The notes under the pieces were generated by a model. The model made no database searches. It was not told the DNA's origin and worked only from the letters and a program-made list of their open reading frames with translations. Position numbers and translations under genes: made by a program. Of a stretch of 6,641 nt of DNA, positions 1 through 6,641 are shown one piece after another. Positions within the stretch are counted from its first letter, which is position 1; every line of letters starts with the position of its first letter. The stretch is from Gammaproteobacteria bacterium (GTDB lineage: Bacteria > Pseudomonadota > Gammaproteobacteria > UBA6429 > Thiohalophilaceae), in NCBI GenBank assembly GCA_003233255.1, contig QILH01000048.1, forward strand, positions 1 to 6,641, given 5' to 3'.

Positions 1-17
1 ATATCCAGCTGCGTTTA
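1..17 (-). other. In-frame stop of ppc and start of the homologous continuation
   Basis: Read on the minus strand, bases 15-17 are TAA and bases 14 down to 3 read ACG CAG CTG GAT (T-Q-L-D), in the same frame as the upstream ppc codons. PEPC proteins have Leu-x-x-Leu-Asp here, so TAA stands where a leucine codon is expected. TTA to TAA is a single-base change. No frameshift is needed to restore homology. The window ends before the rest of the gene can be examined. Confidence 0.8.
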
Positions 18-1307
18 AAAGAAACCAAAGGTCTCGGCTAAACGAATTAAATCCTGCAGCTTGCCATCGGCGACCACCGCATCACCATGGCTAATCAATG
101 AATCGCGAATCAAATATAAATCGCGCAGTAAATTTTTCTCATTAGTATAACCACATCCATCACGATCCAGTTCTTCGCCCTTCATTAATGCATTTATTCC
201 ATCCAATGTGCACATCAGACGTGCGTGCATAAGATAGAGTTTACGACGATAGGGCTCCTGCAAAAAGCGATCAGGTGTTTTCTCAAAAATTTGGGGAATT
301 TCCCGTTCATCTTTTTCCAGACTCTTTTGAAACGCCTCACTCGGCGTGCATAACTTGCTGGATTGAGTCAGAATATGTGACAACGTCATTAAACGTCCAT
401 CGTATTCCTGTAGAATTTCACGCGCCTGTAAACACAGAGCCATTACCGTGGTTTTTGGTTTAACAAACGGGTTACCATCACGGTCACCGCCAATCCAGGA
501 ACCAAAACGAATAAAACTTGGCACTTTAATGGTTTCATCTTTGCCCGAATAAATGCGTGCCACGGAACGTTCTAAATTTCGATACACCTGCGGCACGGCG
601 GTAAATAGACTTTCACGAAAATAATGCAGTCCATTCTTAACTTCGTCCAGCACCTCCAGCTTACGCACTCGCACTTCGTTTGTTTTAAATAGTATATGAA
701 CCTCGCGCTCGAGTTCCTGCACAGTTTGTTCGCGTTCAATCCGCGTCAAGCGCATATATAACCGTTCGGCGATCAAAAAGATTCGACGCAAGGATTCCAT
801 CATGGTACGACGTTTTGACTCGGTAGGATGCGCAGTGATCACCGGTGTGTAGGCCATATGGTCAAACAGAGTTTGCACCTGATCAAAACCGACTTCCTGC
901 GCTTTTAAGTTACGCAGCGTCTGAACAAAAGATCCCTGCCAGGTCGGCCCTAAACGATCCACGTGCTTGCGACGATCTTTATGACTGTAGGTTTCTTCGG
1001 CAATATTGACCAGACTAAAGTAAAGACTGAAGGCGCGAACCACCTGACTCAGTGACTCCGAATCAAGTCCTTCTATCAAGCGTGATAACTGACGACGTTT
1101 AGCCATATTTTCCTGTTTTCGGAGACTAATATGACCTTTACGCAGGGCCTCTACCGCCGCAAACACCTGCTCCCCGGCTTGTTCATTCAGGATATCACCC
1201 AACGTGTTACCAAATAGTTTTACCATTTGGCGTAACGGCTTGTCGTTCACGGACGAAGCTGGGATTTCATTTTTGCTGGACGGGAAGGTTTTAATCTCGG
1301 CAGTCAT
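15..1307 (-). CDS. ppc: Phosphoenolpyruvate carboxylase, N-terminal half, ended by an in-frame TAA (possible pseudogene)
   Basis: PEPC is a cytoplasmic enzyme that carboxylates PEP with bicarbonate to oxaloacetate, replenishing the TCA cycle. The 430 residues match the N-terminal half of the family. They include the TAHPTE motif (158-163) with catalytic His160, followed by SKRRT, and the FGSWIGGDRDGNPFV block (268-282). The N-terminal LFGNTLGDILNEQAG region is also typical. Family members run to about 880-970 residues. The reading stops at GFF-TAA, but the next codons in the same frame read T-Q-L-D, matching the family segment FGxxLxxLD(I/V)RQ with the stop at the Leu position. The missing part would carry the RQ pair, the GRGG loop and most PEP-binding residues, so the 430-residue product alone should be inactive. 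The ATG at 1305-1307 has only a weak Shine-Dalgarno site. It is preferred because conserved sequence begins before the next Met (residue 28). Family identity is very sure. Whether the stop is genuine or a sequence error cannot be told here. Confidence 0.9.
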   Translation of the reverse strand: MTAEIKTFPSSKNEIPASSVNDKPLRQMVKLFGNTLGDILNEQAGEQVFAAVEALRKGHISLRKQENMAKRRQLSRLIEGLDSESLSQVVRAFSLYFSLVNIAEETYSHKDRRKHVDRLGPTWQGSFVQTLRNLKAQEVGFDQVQTLFDHMAYTPVITAHPTESKRRTMMESLRRIFLIAERLYMRLTRIEREQTVQELEREVHILFKTNEVRVRKLEVLDEVKNGLHYFRESLFTAVPQVYRNLERSVARIYSGKDETIKVPSFIRFGSWIGGDRDGNPFVKPKTTVMALCLQAREILQEYDGRLMTLSHILTQSSKLCTPSEAFQKSLEKDEREIPQIFEKTPDRFLQEPYRRKLYLMHARLMCTLDGINALMKGEELDRDGCGYTNEKNLLRDLYLIRDSLISHGDAVVADGKLQDLIRLAETFGFF

Positions 1308-1337
1308 AAGTTCATCATCTGTAAAATATGGCCCGGT

Positions 1338-1343
1338 ATTATA
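1338..1343 (-). promoter_or_regulatory. Probable -10 box of the ppc promoter, inside a palindrome
   Basis: The minus strand reads a perfect TATAAT at 1343-1338, at the centre of the 13-bp palindrome CGGTATTATACCG (1334-1346, 6-bp arms around one central base). A start about 7 bases downstream would give a leader of roughly 24 nt before the ppc ATG. No good -35 hexamer stands 16-18 bp upstream, so the promoter may need an activator or depend on the -10. The symmetric GC-capped flanks could be an operator. This comes from inspection only. Confidence 0.5.
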
Positions 1344-1367
1344 CCGATTTTACTGTTACTTCGCCTC

Positions 1368-1396
1368 TTGACATCATAAAATGAGGAAAGATTTTG
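1368..1396 (+). promoter_or_regulatory. Possible pgi promoter
   Basis: A perfect TTGACA (1368-1373) stands in the divergent ppc/pgi gap. The -10 candidate at 16 bp spacing is the poor GATTTT (1390-1395), which keeps only the conserved A2 and T6 plus T3. Transcription would start about 35 nt upstream of the pgi ATG. A better -10 match, TATGAT (1415-1420), lies so close to the Shine-Dalgarno site that its leader would be only about 11 nt. The -35 is convincing; the pairing is uncertain. Confidence 0.35.
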
Positions 1397-1437
1397 ATTG
1401 GTAGATCAACATGTTATGATCGCGAAAAGGAAACGAC

Positions 1438-3096
1438 ATGTCCGAACTGACTGAATCCACCATTTGGCGCACGCTACAGTCCCACTTTGAGCAGATAAAG
1501 CCGCTGCATATGCGAAACATGTTCGCCGACGATCCCGCTCGTTTCGAACGGTTTTCGCTCCATCTGGATGATCTTCTCTTCGATTTCTCTAAAAACCGAA
1601 TTACCGGTGAAACCATTAAACTGCTGTGTGAGCTTGCTGAACACTGCGATCTGGCTGACTGGATAGAGAAGATGTTTCGGGGGGACGCTATCAATCACAC
1701 CGAACAACGAGCCGTTCTCCACACCGCACTTCGCAACCAGAATAATAACAAAATCGAGGTTGAGAACCAGGATGTGATGCCAGAAGTACGGGCTATGCTC
1801 GACAAAATGCGTTTGTTCAGCGAACAAATCCGCTCTCGTCACTGGCGGGGTTACACAAACCAACCCATTACAGATGTCGTTAATATTGGTGTCGGTGGAT
1901 CCGATTTAGGCCCCTTGATGGCCTCCGAGGCCTTACACTCGTATGCTCTGCATGACTTAAAGCTGCATTTTGTCTCCAATGTCGATGAAAATCACATTGG
2001 CGACACACTCGAATCACTCAAACCTGAAACCACGCTCTTCATTATTGCATCGAAAAGTTTTACTACTCAGGATACTCTGGTTAATGCACGTACCGCTCGT
2101 CGTTGGTTCTTGAAACGCGCTGACGACAATGCTGCAATCGGTAAGCATTTTATTGCCGTTTCCAACAATATCGAAGCAGCCGTGGAGTTTGGCATCCATG
2201 AAGATAATATCTTTAAGATGTGGGACTGGGTGGGTGGACGTTATTCGATGTGGTCAGCGGTGGGTTTATCGATCGCCATTTCTATTGGCATGGATAACTT
2301 CGAGCAGATGCTCAAAGGTGCTTATCAAATGGATGAGCATTTTCGCACGACCCCGTTTGAACAAAATATCCCGGTAATCCTGGCCTTGCTCGGTATTTGG
2401 TATAACAATTTTTTTAATTCGCAAACATATGCAATCCTGCCATATGATCAACATTTACGCTATTTACCCGACTATCTTAGACAGGCCGACATGGAAAGTA
2501 ATGGCAAACGGATTGATCGTAATGGCCATCTCGTCAACTACAATACCGGCCCCGTTGCATTCGGCCAACTTGGCATTACCGGACAACATGCATTTTACCA
2601 GTTAATGCATCAGGGCACTAAGCTCATCCCCGCTGATATTATTGCGCCGATTACAAACTGGCAATGTATCCGTTCCCATCATCGTGTATTGATGGCCAAT
2701 GTTTTCGCACAAACCGAAGCTTTCATGCGCGGCAAAACCGAACAGGAAGCAAAAGCTGAACTTGAGGCTGAAGGCGTCTCGGCTGAGCTAATGGAAGTTC
2801 TATTGCCCAATAAAATATTTCCTGGCAACAAACCCACCAATACGATTCTATTTAACACCCTGGATCCCGTATCACTAGGACGCTTGATTGCCATGTACGA
2901 ACATAAGTTTTTTGTACAGGGTATTATCTGGAATATAAATTCTTTTGACCAATGGGGGGTTGAATTAGGTAAACAACTCGCAAAAACCGTGTTAGATGAA
3001 CTCGATGGCCCCGAACCAACGTCTGCCCACGACAGTTCAACCAATGGCTTAATAAATTACTATAAAAAGATGCGTCCCAGTAACGAACCTGAATAA
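1438..3096 (+). CDS. pgi: Glucose-6-phosphate isomerase
   Basis: This cytoplasmic enzyme interconverts glucose-6-phosphate and fructose-6-phosphate in glycolysis and gluconeogenesis. At 552 residues it matches the E. coli-type family (about 549). Visible landmarks are the phosphate-binding GVGGSDLGP (151-159) and SKSFTTQDT (205-213), signature 1 DWVGGRYSMWSAVG (263-276), and signature 2 GIIWNINSFDQWGVELGK (495-512). By family alignment the catalytic residues are Glu353 (in ADMESNGK), His384 (in GQHAFYQL) and Lys512, all present. The usual (T/C/I)NGQHA before the histidine reads ITGQHA, with Thr382 for Asn, and the preceding WGE is FGQ; both are mild divergences. The ATG is preceded by AAGGA (1427-1431) with a 6-nt spacer. 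The gene is divergent from ppc and convergent with the debranching-family gene. It looks intact and functional. Confidence 0.98.
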   Translation: MSELTESTIWRTLQSHFEQIKPLHMRNMFADDPARFERFSLHLDDLLFDFSKNRITGETIKLLCELAEHCDLADWIEKMFRGDAINHTEQRAVLHTALRNQNNNKIEVENQDVMPEVRAMLDKMRLFSEQIRSRHWRGYTNQPITDVVNIGVGGSDLGPLMASEALHSYALHDLKLHFVSNVDENHIGDTLESLKPETTLFIIASKSFTTQDTLVNARTARRWFLKRADDNAAIGKHFIAVSNNIEAAVEFGIHEDNIFKMWDWVGGRYSMWSAVGLSIAISIGMDNFEQMLKGAYQMDEHFRTTPFEQNIPVILALLGIWYNNFFNSQTYAILPYDQHLRYLPDYLRQADMESNGKRIDRNGHLVNYNTGPVAFGQLGITGQHAFYQLMHQGTKLIPADIIAPITNWQCIRSHHRVLMANVFAQTEAFMRGKTEQEAKAELEAEGVSAELMEVLLPNKIFPGNKPTNTILFNTLDPVSLGRLIAMYEHKFFVQGIIWNINSFDQWGVELGKQLAKTVLDELDGPEPTSAHDSSTNGLINYYKKMRPSNEPE

Positions 3097-3110
3097 TCGA
3101 AAAAATTAGT

Positions 3111-3200
3111 AAAAAATCGGGGTCAGAGACGTATTTTTTATGACATTGCTACAATAAGGCTAGGTAACTACAAAAAATACGTCTCTGACCCCGATTTTTT
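3111..3200. repeat. Perfect 29-bp inverted repeat with 32-nt centre (REP-like or small palindromic element)
   Basis: The left arm (3111-3139) and right arm (3172-3200) are exact reverse complements over 29 bp. The core is TCGGGGTCAGAGACGTA, bounded by A6 and T6 tracts. The centre, 3140-3171, shows no strong inner pairing. The element fills nearly the whole gap between the convergent genes: it starts 14 nt after the pgi stop and its right arm touches the stop codon of the glucosidase gene. From memory, GGGGTCAGAG/CTCTGACCCC palindromes recur between genes in many proteobacterial genomes, sometimes near REP-associated tyrosine transposases. I cannot verify that here, and no transposase is in the window. 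The repeat itself is certain; its class is inferred. Confidence 0.85.
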
Positions 3201-3202
3201 TT
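3111..3202. terminator. Possible bidirectional terminator between pgi and the glucosidase gene
   Basis: The inverted repeat would form a long stem in RNA from either strand. The GC-rich core is flanked by A tracts on the 5' side and T tracts on the 3' side in both directions, including eight consecutive T (3195-3202) for pgi transcripts. It is the only terminator-like structure between these convergent genes. The 32-nt loop and very long stem are atypical for a simple intrinsic terminator, so this may be a secondary role of a repeat element. Confidence 0.45.
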
Positions 3203-5366
3203 ACATCGTTACTACGACACCAATATCACCCTCTTTGCGGATCACATTAATACCCACATCATTTAGATGTCGACGTAATGATAGATCGATAACGGCATTA
3301 CCAAATCGTAGATTGGAAATCTGTAGCCTTCGTAAATAATCCGGCAGTTGAGGATAATGAAAACGTATTTGCGGTTTTTCTGCAGAAAAAGTTAGCCCCA
3401 AACAGGCCTGTAACATACCAAACAATGCGCCACTGGCCCAGGCCTGCGGTGCACAGGCAACAGGATAGAGAGTAGGCCCCTGGGCAGGCAAGCGATCAAA
3501 CCCACAAAATAGTTCGGGCAGTCGATTAAGATCCATATTAATACTGGTATCAAACATTCCGGTTAATATTTTAAGTGCCTTGTCGTTAAAACCATACTTC
3601 GCCAGCCCCATCACTATCAAGGAATTATCATGCGGCCAGATAGAGCCATTATGATACGACATGGGATTGTACCGACATTCACTTTTCGCTAACGTCCGCA
3701 CGCCCCAACCTGAAAAAGAGTCATCCGAGGTTAACGTATCAGCAACTCGACGCGCATATTCTCTACTGGCGATCCTGGAATACAAGGTATGACCTGCATT
3801 TGAGGAGACCACTTCACATTGTTTTTTGTTACCATCGAGTGCAATAACATACGTTGAAATTCTATCCGACCAGAAGGCGTCGTTAAATTTTGTTTTTAAT
3901 CGTGCGGCTTCGGAAACCAGTTGTTGGGAACGTTGTGTCTCTCCAAATAGCAGATATAAATCTGCCATGGTTTTTTTGGCATGATAGACATAACCTTGCA
4001 CTTCCACTAATGCGATCGGACCCTCGGCTGGAGTACCATCACGATGAAATACACTGTCATTGGAATCTTTCCAGCCCTGCTGTACCAGACCGTTATCACT
4101 CTTGCGATAGTATTCAACAAAACCATCACCATCACGATCACCGTATTTATCTATCCATTCAAGCGCACGTTCCAAGTTTTGCCAGATACTCTCAATGAAT
4201 GGACGATCAGCCGTACGCTTATAATATTTCCCTGCTAACACTATATATAATGGCGTTGCGTCAATGGTGCCATAATAAGCCTTAAAAGGTATTTCCCCTA
4301 ACTCGGCCATCTCCCCGGCGCGGGTCTCATGTAGTATTTTACCAGGCTCAGAATCAACGGTGGGATCAAGCGTGGTCGCCTGGGTGGCCGATAAAAAAGC
4401 CAGCACACCGCGGGCTATATCAGGATATAACCACAAATATTGAAGTGCGGTGATAATCCCATCACGACCAAAGGCAGTACTGAACCAGGGAACACCCGCA
4501 TAGGGATACGGACCATGTGCCGTAGTCGTGGTCAACATATCCAAATCAGCCGCTGAACGGTTAATCCAGTCATTAAATTGCTCATTAGTCGAGAAAAGAT
4601 TCGCGCTTTTTGACCTTAAATCCTCAATGCATTCACTGGTTTGTTGCACAACCGTTTTATAAGGCAGTGGTTTGTTTATCTCATTACCGGTTTGACAGTT
4701 AATACTGATATAACAATTACCCTCCTCATGTGGCTCCAGTTTACATTGGAACTGGATCGTCTCGGGTGTAATTAATTTTATTTCTTCAGAGAATGTTAGA
4801 ACCGTAAAACGCTCAACGTCATCGAGGCCTTTATAACCTAATCGAATGGAGCGCTTAAAATCTTTTTGCGGTAAATGTATTCCTGTCTTGTCGCGTTTAA
4901 CACCCCGCACCTGAAATATGTCAAAGTAATCGGCCGCAAATTTTATTTCGAGAGATAAGCTTAATGAAGTTTGTCCAAAATTGACCAACCGTAAATGCTC
5001 ATATTGAGCTCCGCCCAACAAATATTTTGCCCTGAAAATATGCAGAGTCCCTGATCGGATAGTTATTTCATTACCCGAATAAATATCGGGCGTAGTCAAA
5101 TCAACCGTCATCGCACTGTTGTCCTGCTTTACGGTTGAATTAAGCAGCAACGGACGGTGGTTATTTATGGTCAACTCATAGCGTGATAGAAAACGGGTTC
5201 CCTCATGATAGAGACCTTGCTCGCCCGCACCAATATGCTGAATATCCCCATATCGATCAAACAAGCCAAAAGTTTCACCCTGCTTGAGTACCCGAGTTTG
5301 ATCATCGGTTCGAGATGATGATGCCAATACATACCAGTCATCATCAACCTGGATTACGTCTTCCAC
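3201..5366 (-). CDS. Amylo-alpha-1,6-glucosidase / glycogen debranching enzyme family protein
   Basis: The family hydrolyses alpha-glucosidic bonds, annotated as alpha-1,6 branch trimming of glycogen-like glucans; the true substrate of bacterial members is often unknown. The 721 residues fall into two parts. The beta-rich N-terminal debranching domain (about 25-235) contains GLFDRYGDI, GLYHEGTRFLSRYEL and repeated strands. The (alpha/alpha)6 catalytic domain (about 255-690) contains PWFSTAFGRDGI (293-304), EIPFKAYYGTIDATPLY (358-374), WKDSNDS (432-438), SIWPHDNS (575-582), LPELFCGFDR (616-625) and YPVACAPQAWASGA (634-647). Asp434 and Glu618 are candidate catalytic acids by position, which is an inference. 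There is no signal peptide, so it is probably cytoplasmic. The start is GTG (5364-5366), supported by GGAGGT nine bases upstream; the next Met is residue 86, inside the N-terminal domain. It is the second gene of an operon with the upstream GT4 gene, and the inverted repeat lies directly after its stop. It appears complete. Confidence 0.9.
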   Translation of the reverse strand: MEDVIQVDDDWYVLASSSRTDDQTRVLKQGETFGLFDRYGDIQHIGAGEQGLYHEGTRFLSRYELTINNHRPLLLNSTVKQDNSAMTVDLTTPDIYSGNEITIRSGTLHIFRAKYLLGGAQYEHLRLVNFGQTSLSLSLEIKFAADYFDIFQVRGVKRDKTGIHLPQKDFKRSIRLGYKGLDDVERFTVLTFSEEIKLITPETIQFQCKLEPHEEGNCYISINCQTGNEINKPLPYKTVVQQTSECIEDLRSKSANLFSTNEQFNDWINRSAADLDMLTTTTAHGPYPYAGVPWFSTAFGRDGIITALQYLWLYPDIARGVLAFLSATQATTLDPTVDSEPGKILHETRAGEMAELGEIPFKAYYGTIDATPLYIVLAGKYYKRTADRPFIESIWQNLERALEWIDKYGDRDGDGFVEYYRKSDNGLVQQGWKDSNDSVFHRDGTPAEGPIALVEVQGYVYHAKKTMADLYLLFGETQRSQQLVSEAARLKTKFNDAFWSDRISTYVIALDGNKKQCEVVSSNAGHTLYSRIASREYARRVADTLTSDDSFSGWGVRTLAKSECRYNPMSYHNGSIWPHDNSLIVMGLAKYGFNDKALKILTGMFDTSINMDLNRLPELFCGFDRLPAQGPTLYPVACAPQAWASGALFGMLQACLGLTFSAEKPQIRFHYPQLPDYLRRLQISNLRFGNAVIDLSLRRHLNDVGINVIRKEGDIGVVVTM

Positions 5367-5375
5367 GATGAACTT

Positions 5376-5381
5376 ACCTCC
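5376..5381 (-). promoter_or_regulatory. Shine-Dalgarno site setting the GTG start of the glucosidase gene
   Basis: The minus strand reads GGAGGT at 5381-5376, nine bases before the GTG at 5366-5364 and immediately downstream of the glycosyltransferase TAG (5383-5385). This near-perfect site in a 16-nt gap supports the GTG start and suggests coupled translation of the two genes. Confidence 0.8.
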
Positions 5382-5382
5382 G

Positions 5383-6432
5383 CTATACCGCTAACGGCGT
5401 CTGAAATTCGTCTTCGCGTAAAGCTTCATACGCCTTAACATAATTATTGGCCATTTGGATAGATGAAAAACGTTGCTCAAAAATGTAGCGGCAACATTGA
5501 CGGCTAATGGTTTCTACCTTTTCTACCGCTTCAATCGCATCATTAACCGTATTAACAATAAACCCGGTTTCACCTTGTAGCATAACTTCAGCGACCGAAC
5601 CTCGGTTAAAGGCAACCACCGGAGTACCGCATGCCATCGATTCAATCATCACCAGGCCAAACGGTTCTGGCCAGTCGATAGGAAAAAGGGTTGCATAGGC
5701 ATTGCCGAGGAACTCATTTTTCTCATGTTCGTCAATTTCACCTATATAATCTATTAATGGGTTGTTAAGTAAAGGCTTGATGACGTCACAATAATAATCC
5801 TCATCGACCTTATCGACTTTGGCGGCAATATTAAGTTTCATACCAACCCGTAATGCGATCTCGATGGCACGTTCAATCCCTTTTTCTGGAGAGATACGGC
5901 CCAGGAACGCAAGATATTCGCCCGGTTGAGAACAATAGGTATAATTTTCTTGCGGAATGCCATTGTAAACGGTCGCATGCCAATTCGCATTTGGTAAAGG
6001 TATGCGTTGGCTATTTGAAATCGATATTAGCGGTATGTCCTTGAATTCATTAAAAACAGTAGCTAAATGTGGTAAATCCAGACGCCCATGCATGGTCGTC
6101 ACCGATGGAGTGAGCATGAACTGGTGTTGTGCAAAATGCAGTAAATCAATGTGAAAATGAATCACATCAAACTCCTGCGACATTTTATTTAACTGATTCA
6201 ATAAAATAATATGATGAGCCAAGGGATCGGACTGTAATTTATTGAGTCGTAACGCTTTCTCAACGATAGGAATCAATGTTGCTCGGGTCTGTGAATCACC
6301 GCTGGCAAATAAAGTCACCTCATGGCCTTGCCGGACGAGTTCTTCGGTTAAATATGAAACCACACGTTCAGTACCGCCATAGTAACGAGGGGGGACGCTT
6401 TCAAATAAAGGCGCAACTTGTGCGATTCTCAT
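5383..6432 (-). CDS. GT4 family glycosyltransferase (GT-B fold)
   Basis: This is a nucleotide-sugar-dependent retaining glycosyltransferase, 349 residues, normal for compact GT4 members. The N-terminal Rossmann domain starts with MRIAQVAPLFE and carries YYGGTERV (17-24), a glycine-rich loop typical of the acceptor side, and FHIDLLHF (93-100). The C-terminal donor-binding domain has LAFLGRISPEKG (174-185), where Arg179 and Lys184 are the likely phosphate contacts. It then has PEPFGLVMIESMACGTPVVA (255-274), which contains the family E-x7-E motif (Glu256, Glu264). No membrane segment or signal peptide is visible, so it is cytosolic or peripheral. The ATG is preceded by AGGAG (6441-6445) with a good 8-nt spacer, and the protein begins at the expected first beta strand. 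It is the first gene of the operon with the glucosidase-family gene (16-nt gap). Donor and acceptor cannot be assigned from sequence; a glucoside or alpha-glucan is suggested only by the neighbour. Confidence 0.93.
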   Translation of the reverse strand: MRIAQVAPLFESVPPRYYGGTERVVSYLTEELVRQGHEVTLFASGDSQTRATLIPIVEKALRLNKLQSDPLAHHIILLNQLNKMSQEFDVIHFHIDLLHFAQHQFMLTPSVTTMHGRLDLPHLATVFNEFKDIPLISISNSQRIPLPNANWHATVYNGIPQENYTYCSQPGEYLAFLGRISPEKGIERAIEIALRVGMKLNIAAKVDKVDEDYYCDVIKPLLNNPLIDYIGEIDEHEKNEFLGNAYATLFPIDWPEPFGLVMIESMACGTPVVAFNRGSVAEVMLQGETGFIVNTVNDAIEAVEKVETISRQCCRYIFEQRFSSIQMANNYVKAYEALREDEFQTPLAV

Positions 6433-6641
6433 TAGTTTTTCTCCTGAAAATAGAAATATTCCGTTTTAACAATAGATAGTTAATCACCAAGCCAAAATAA
6501 CAGATCTGGTAAATTTATAGTAACTTTATAGGTGATTTAATTTTATATAATAAATATAGACTACTGGGGAATCTATGCAGGCTGATAGTGATATAAAATA
6601 TTTATAATATTCAATCAGGGCGAAGGCGTATTTTTTTAGAC
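6433..6641. other. AT-rich upstream region of the glycosyltransferase operon
   Basis: These 209 bases contain no convincing gene. The minus strand has the AGGAG site at 6445-6441. A weak promoter candidate for the operon is TTGGCT (6495-6490) and TATTGT (6474-6469) with a short 15-bp spacer, giving a leader of about 30 nt. Several other TATAAA-like hexamers further upstream (6500-6560) have no matching -35. A small symmetric stretch, AATATT-TAT-AATATT, lies near 6597-6611. The window ends in a T-run after GGCGTA, too incomplete to interpret. Confidence 0.4.

Noticed and set aside
11..26. Programmed frameshift at the T/A run at the ppc stop
   Set aside because: The TTTAAAC heptamer is not in the codon register needed for -1 slippage, and a shifted reading does not restore PEPC homology, whereas reading straight through the stop does.
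1374..1863. Minus-strand open frames opposite the start of pgi (1374-1694 and 1474-1863)
   Set aside because: They lie antisense to a clearly conserved pgi, have no recognisable domains and lack a supporting Shine-Dalgarno site; the protein evidence is all on the plus strand.
3140..3171. Small RNA or gene in the centre of the inverted repeat
   Set aside because: The 32-nt centre has no strong inner pairing, promoter or open frame.
3890..4238. Plus-strand open frames inside the glucosidase gene
   Set aside because: They overlap the catalytic domain of the minus-strand gene in antisense. Their low-complexity His and Ile-Thr runs are read from antisense codons of conserved motifs, not a separate gene.
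6276..6479. Plus-strand open frame across the glycosyltransferase start
   Set aside because: It is antisense to the conserved GGTERV region and shows no family resemblance.
6574..6606. Tiny plus-strand frame ATG…TAA (10 codons) after GGGGAA
   Set aside because: It is too short and has no conservation evidence. The GGGGA before the ATG could arise by chance in this AT-rich region.
6619..6641. Second copy of the inverted-repeat arm at the window end (GGCGTATTTTTTT)
   Set aside because: It shares only CGTATTTTTT with the arm at 3130-3139, and the GGGGTCAGAG core is absent, so chance similarity of a T-run is more likely.

Overview
The window is an ordinary bacterial chromosome segment of central carbon and alpha-glucan metabolism. 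Protein similarity to E. coli-type families, strong Shine-Dalgarno sites and moderate base composition suggest a gammaproteobacterium. That is an inference from recognised families, not a phylogenetic result, and I cannot name a genus. I saw no phage genes, transposase, CRISPR array, tRNA or rRNA.

Layout: (1) Bases 1-1307, minus strand, hold the N-terminal half of phosphoenolpyruvate carboxylase (ppc). Its frame is interrupted by a TAA at 15-17, exactly where the family has a leucine, and stays homologous beyond it. (2) Bases 1308-1437 are a divergent promoter region; a 13-bp palindrome there contains a perfect TATAAT facing ppc. (3) Bases 1438-3096, plus strand, are a complete glucose-6-phosphate isomerase (pgi). 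(4) Bases 3097-3200, between convergent genes, hold a perfect inverted repeat with 29-bp arms and a 32-nt centre. It could be a REP-like element, a two-way terminator, or both. (5) Bases 3201-5366, minus strand, are an amylo-alpha-1,6-glucosidase (glycogen debranching) family protein with a GTG start. (6) Bases 5383-6432, minus strand, are a GT4 glycosyltransferase lying 16 nt upstream of the glucosidase, so the two form an operon. (7) Bases 6433-6641 are an AT-rich upstream region.

How the genes fit together: PGI interconverts glucose-6-P and fructose-6-P, linking glycolysis/gluconeogenesis to sugar-phosphate precursors for glucans. The GT4/debranching pair probably builds or trims a glucose-containing polymer or glycoside. 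PEPC replenishes oxaloacetate from PEP. The two features most worth a second look are the nonsense codon in ppc and the long perfect inverted repeat touching the glucosidase stop codon. I found no evidence for a novel defence or mobile system.
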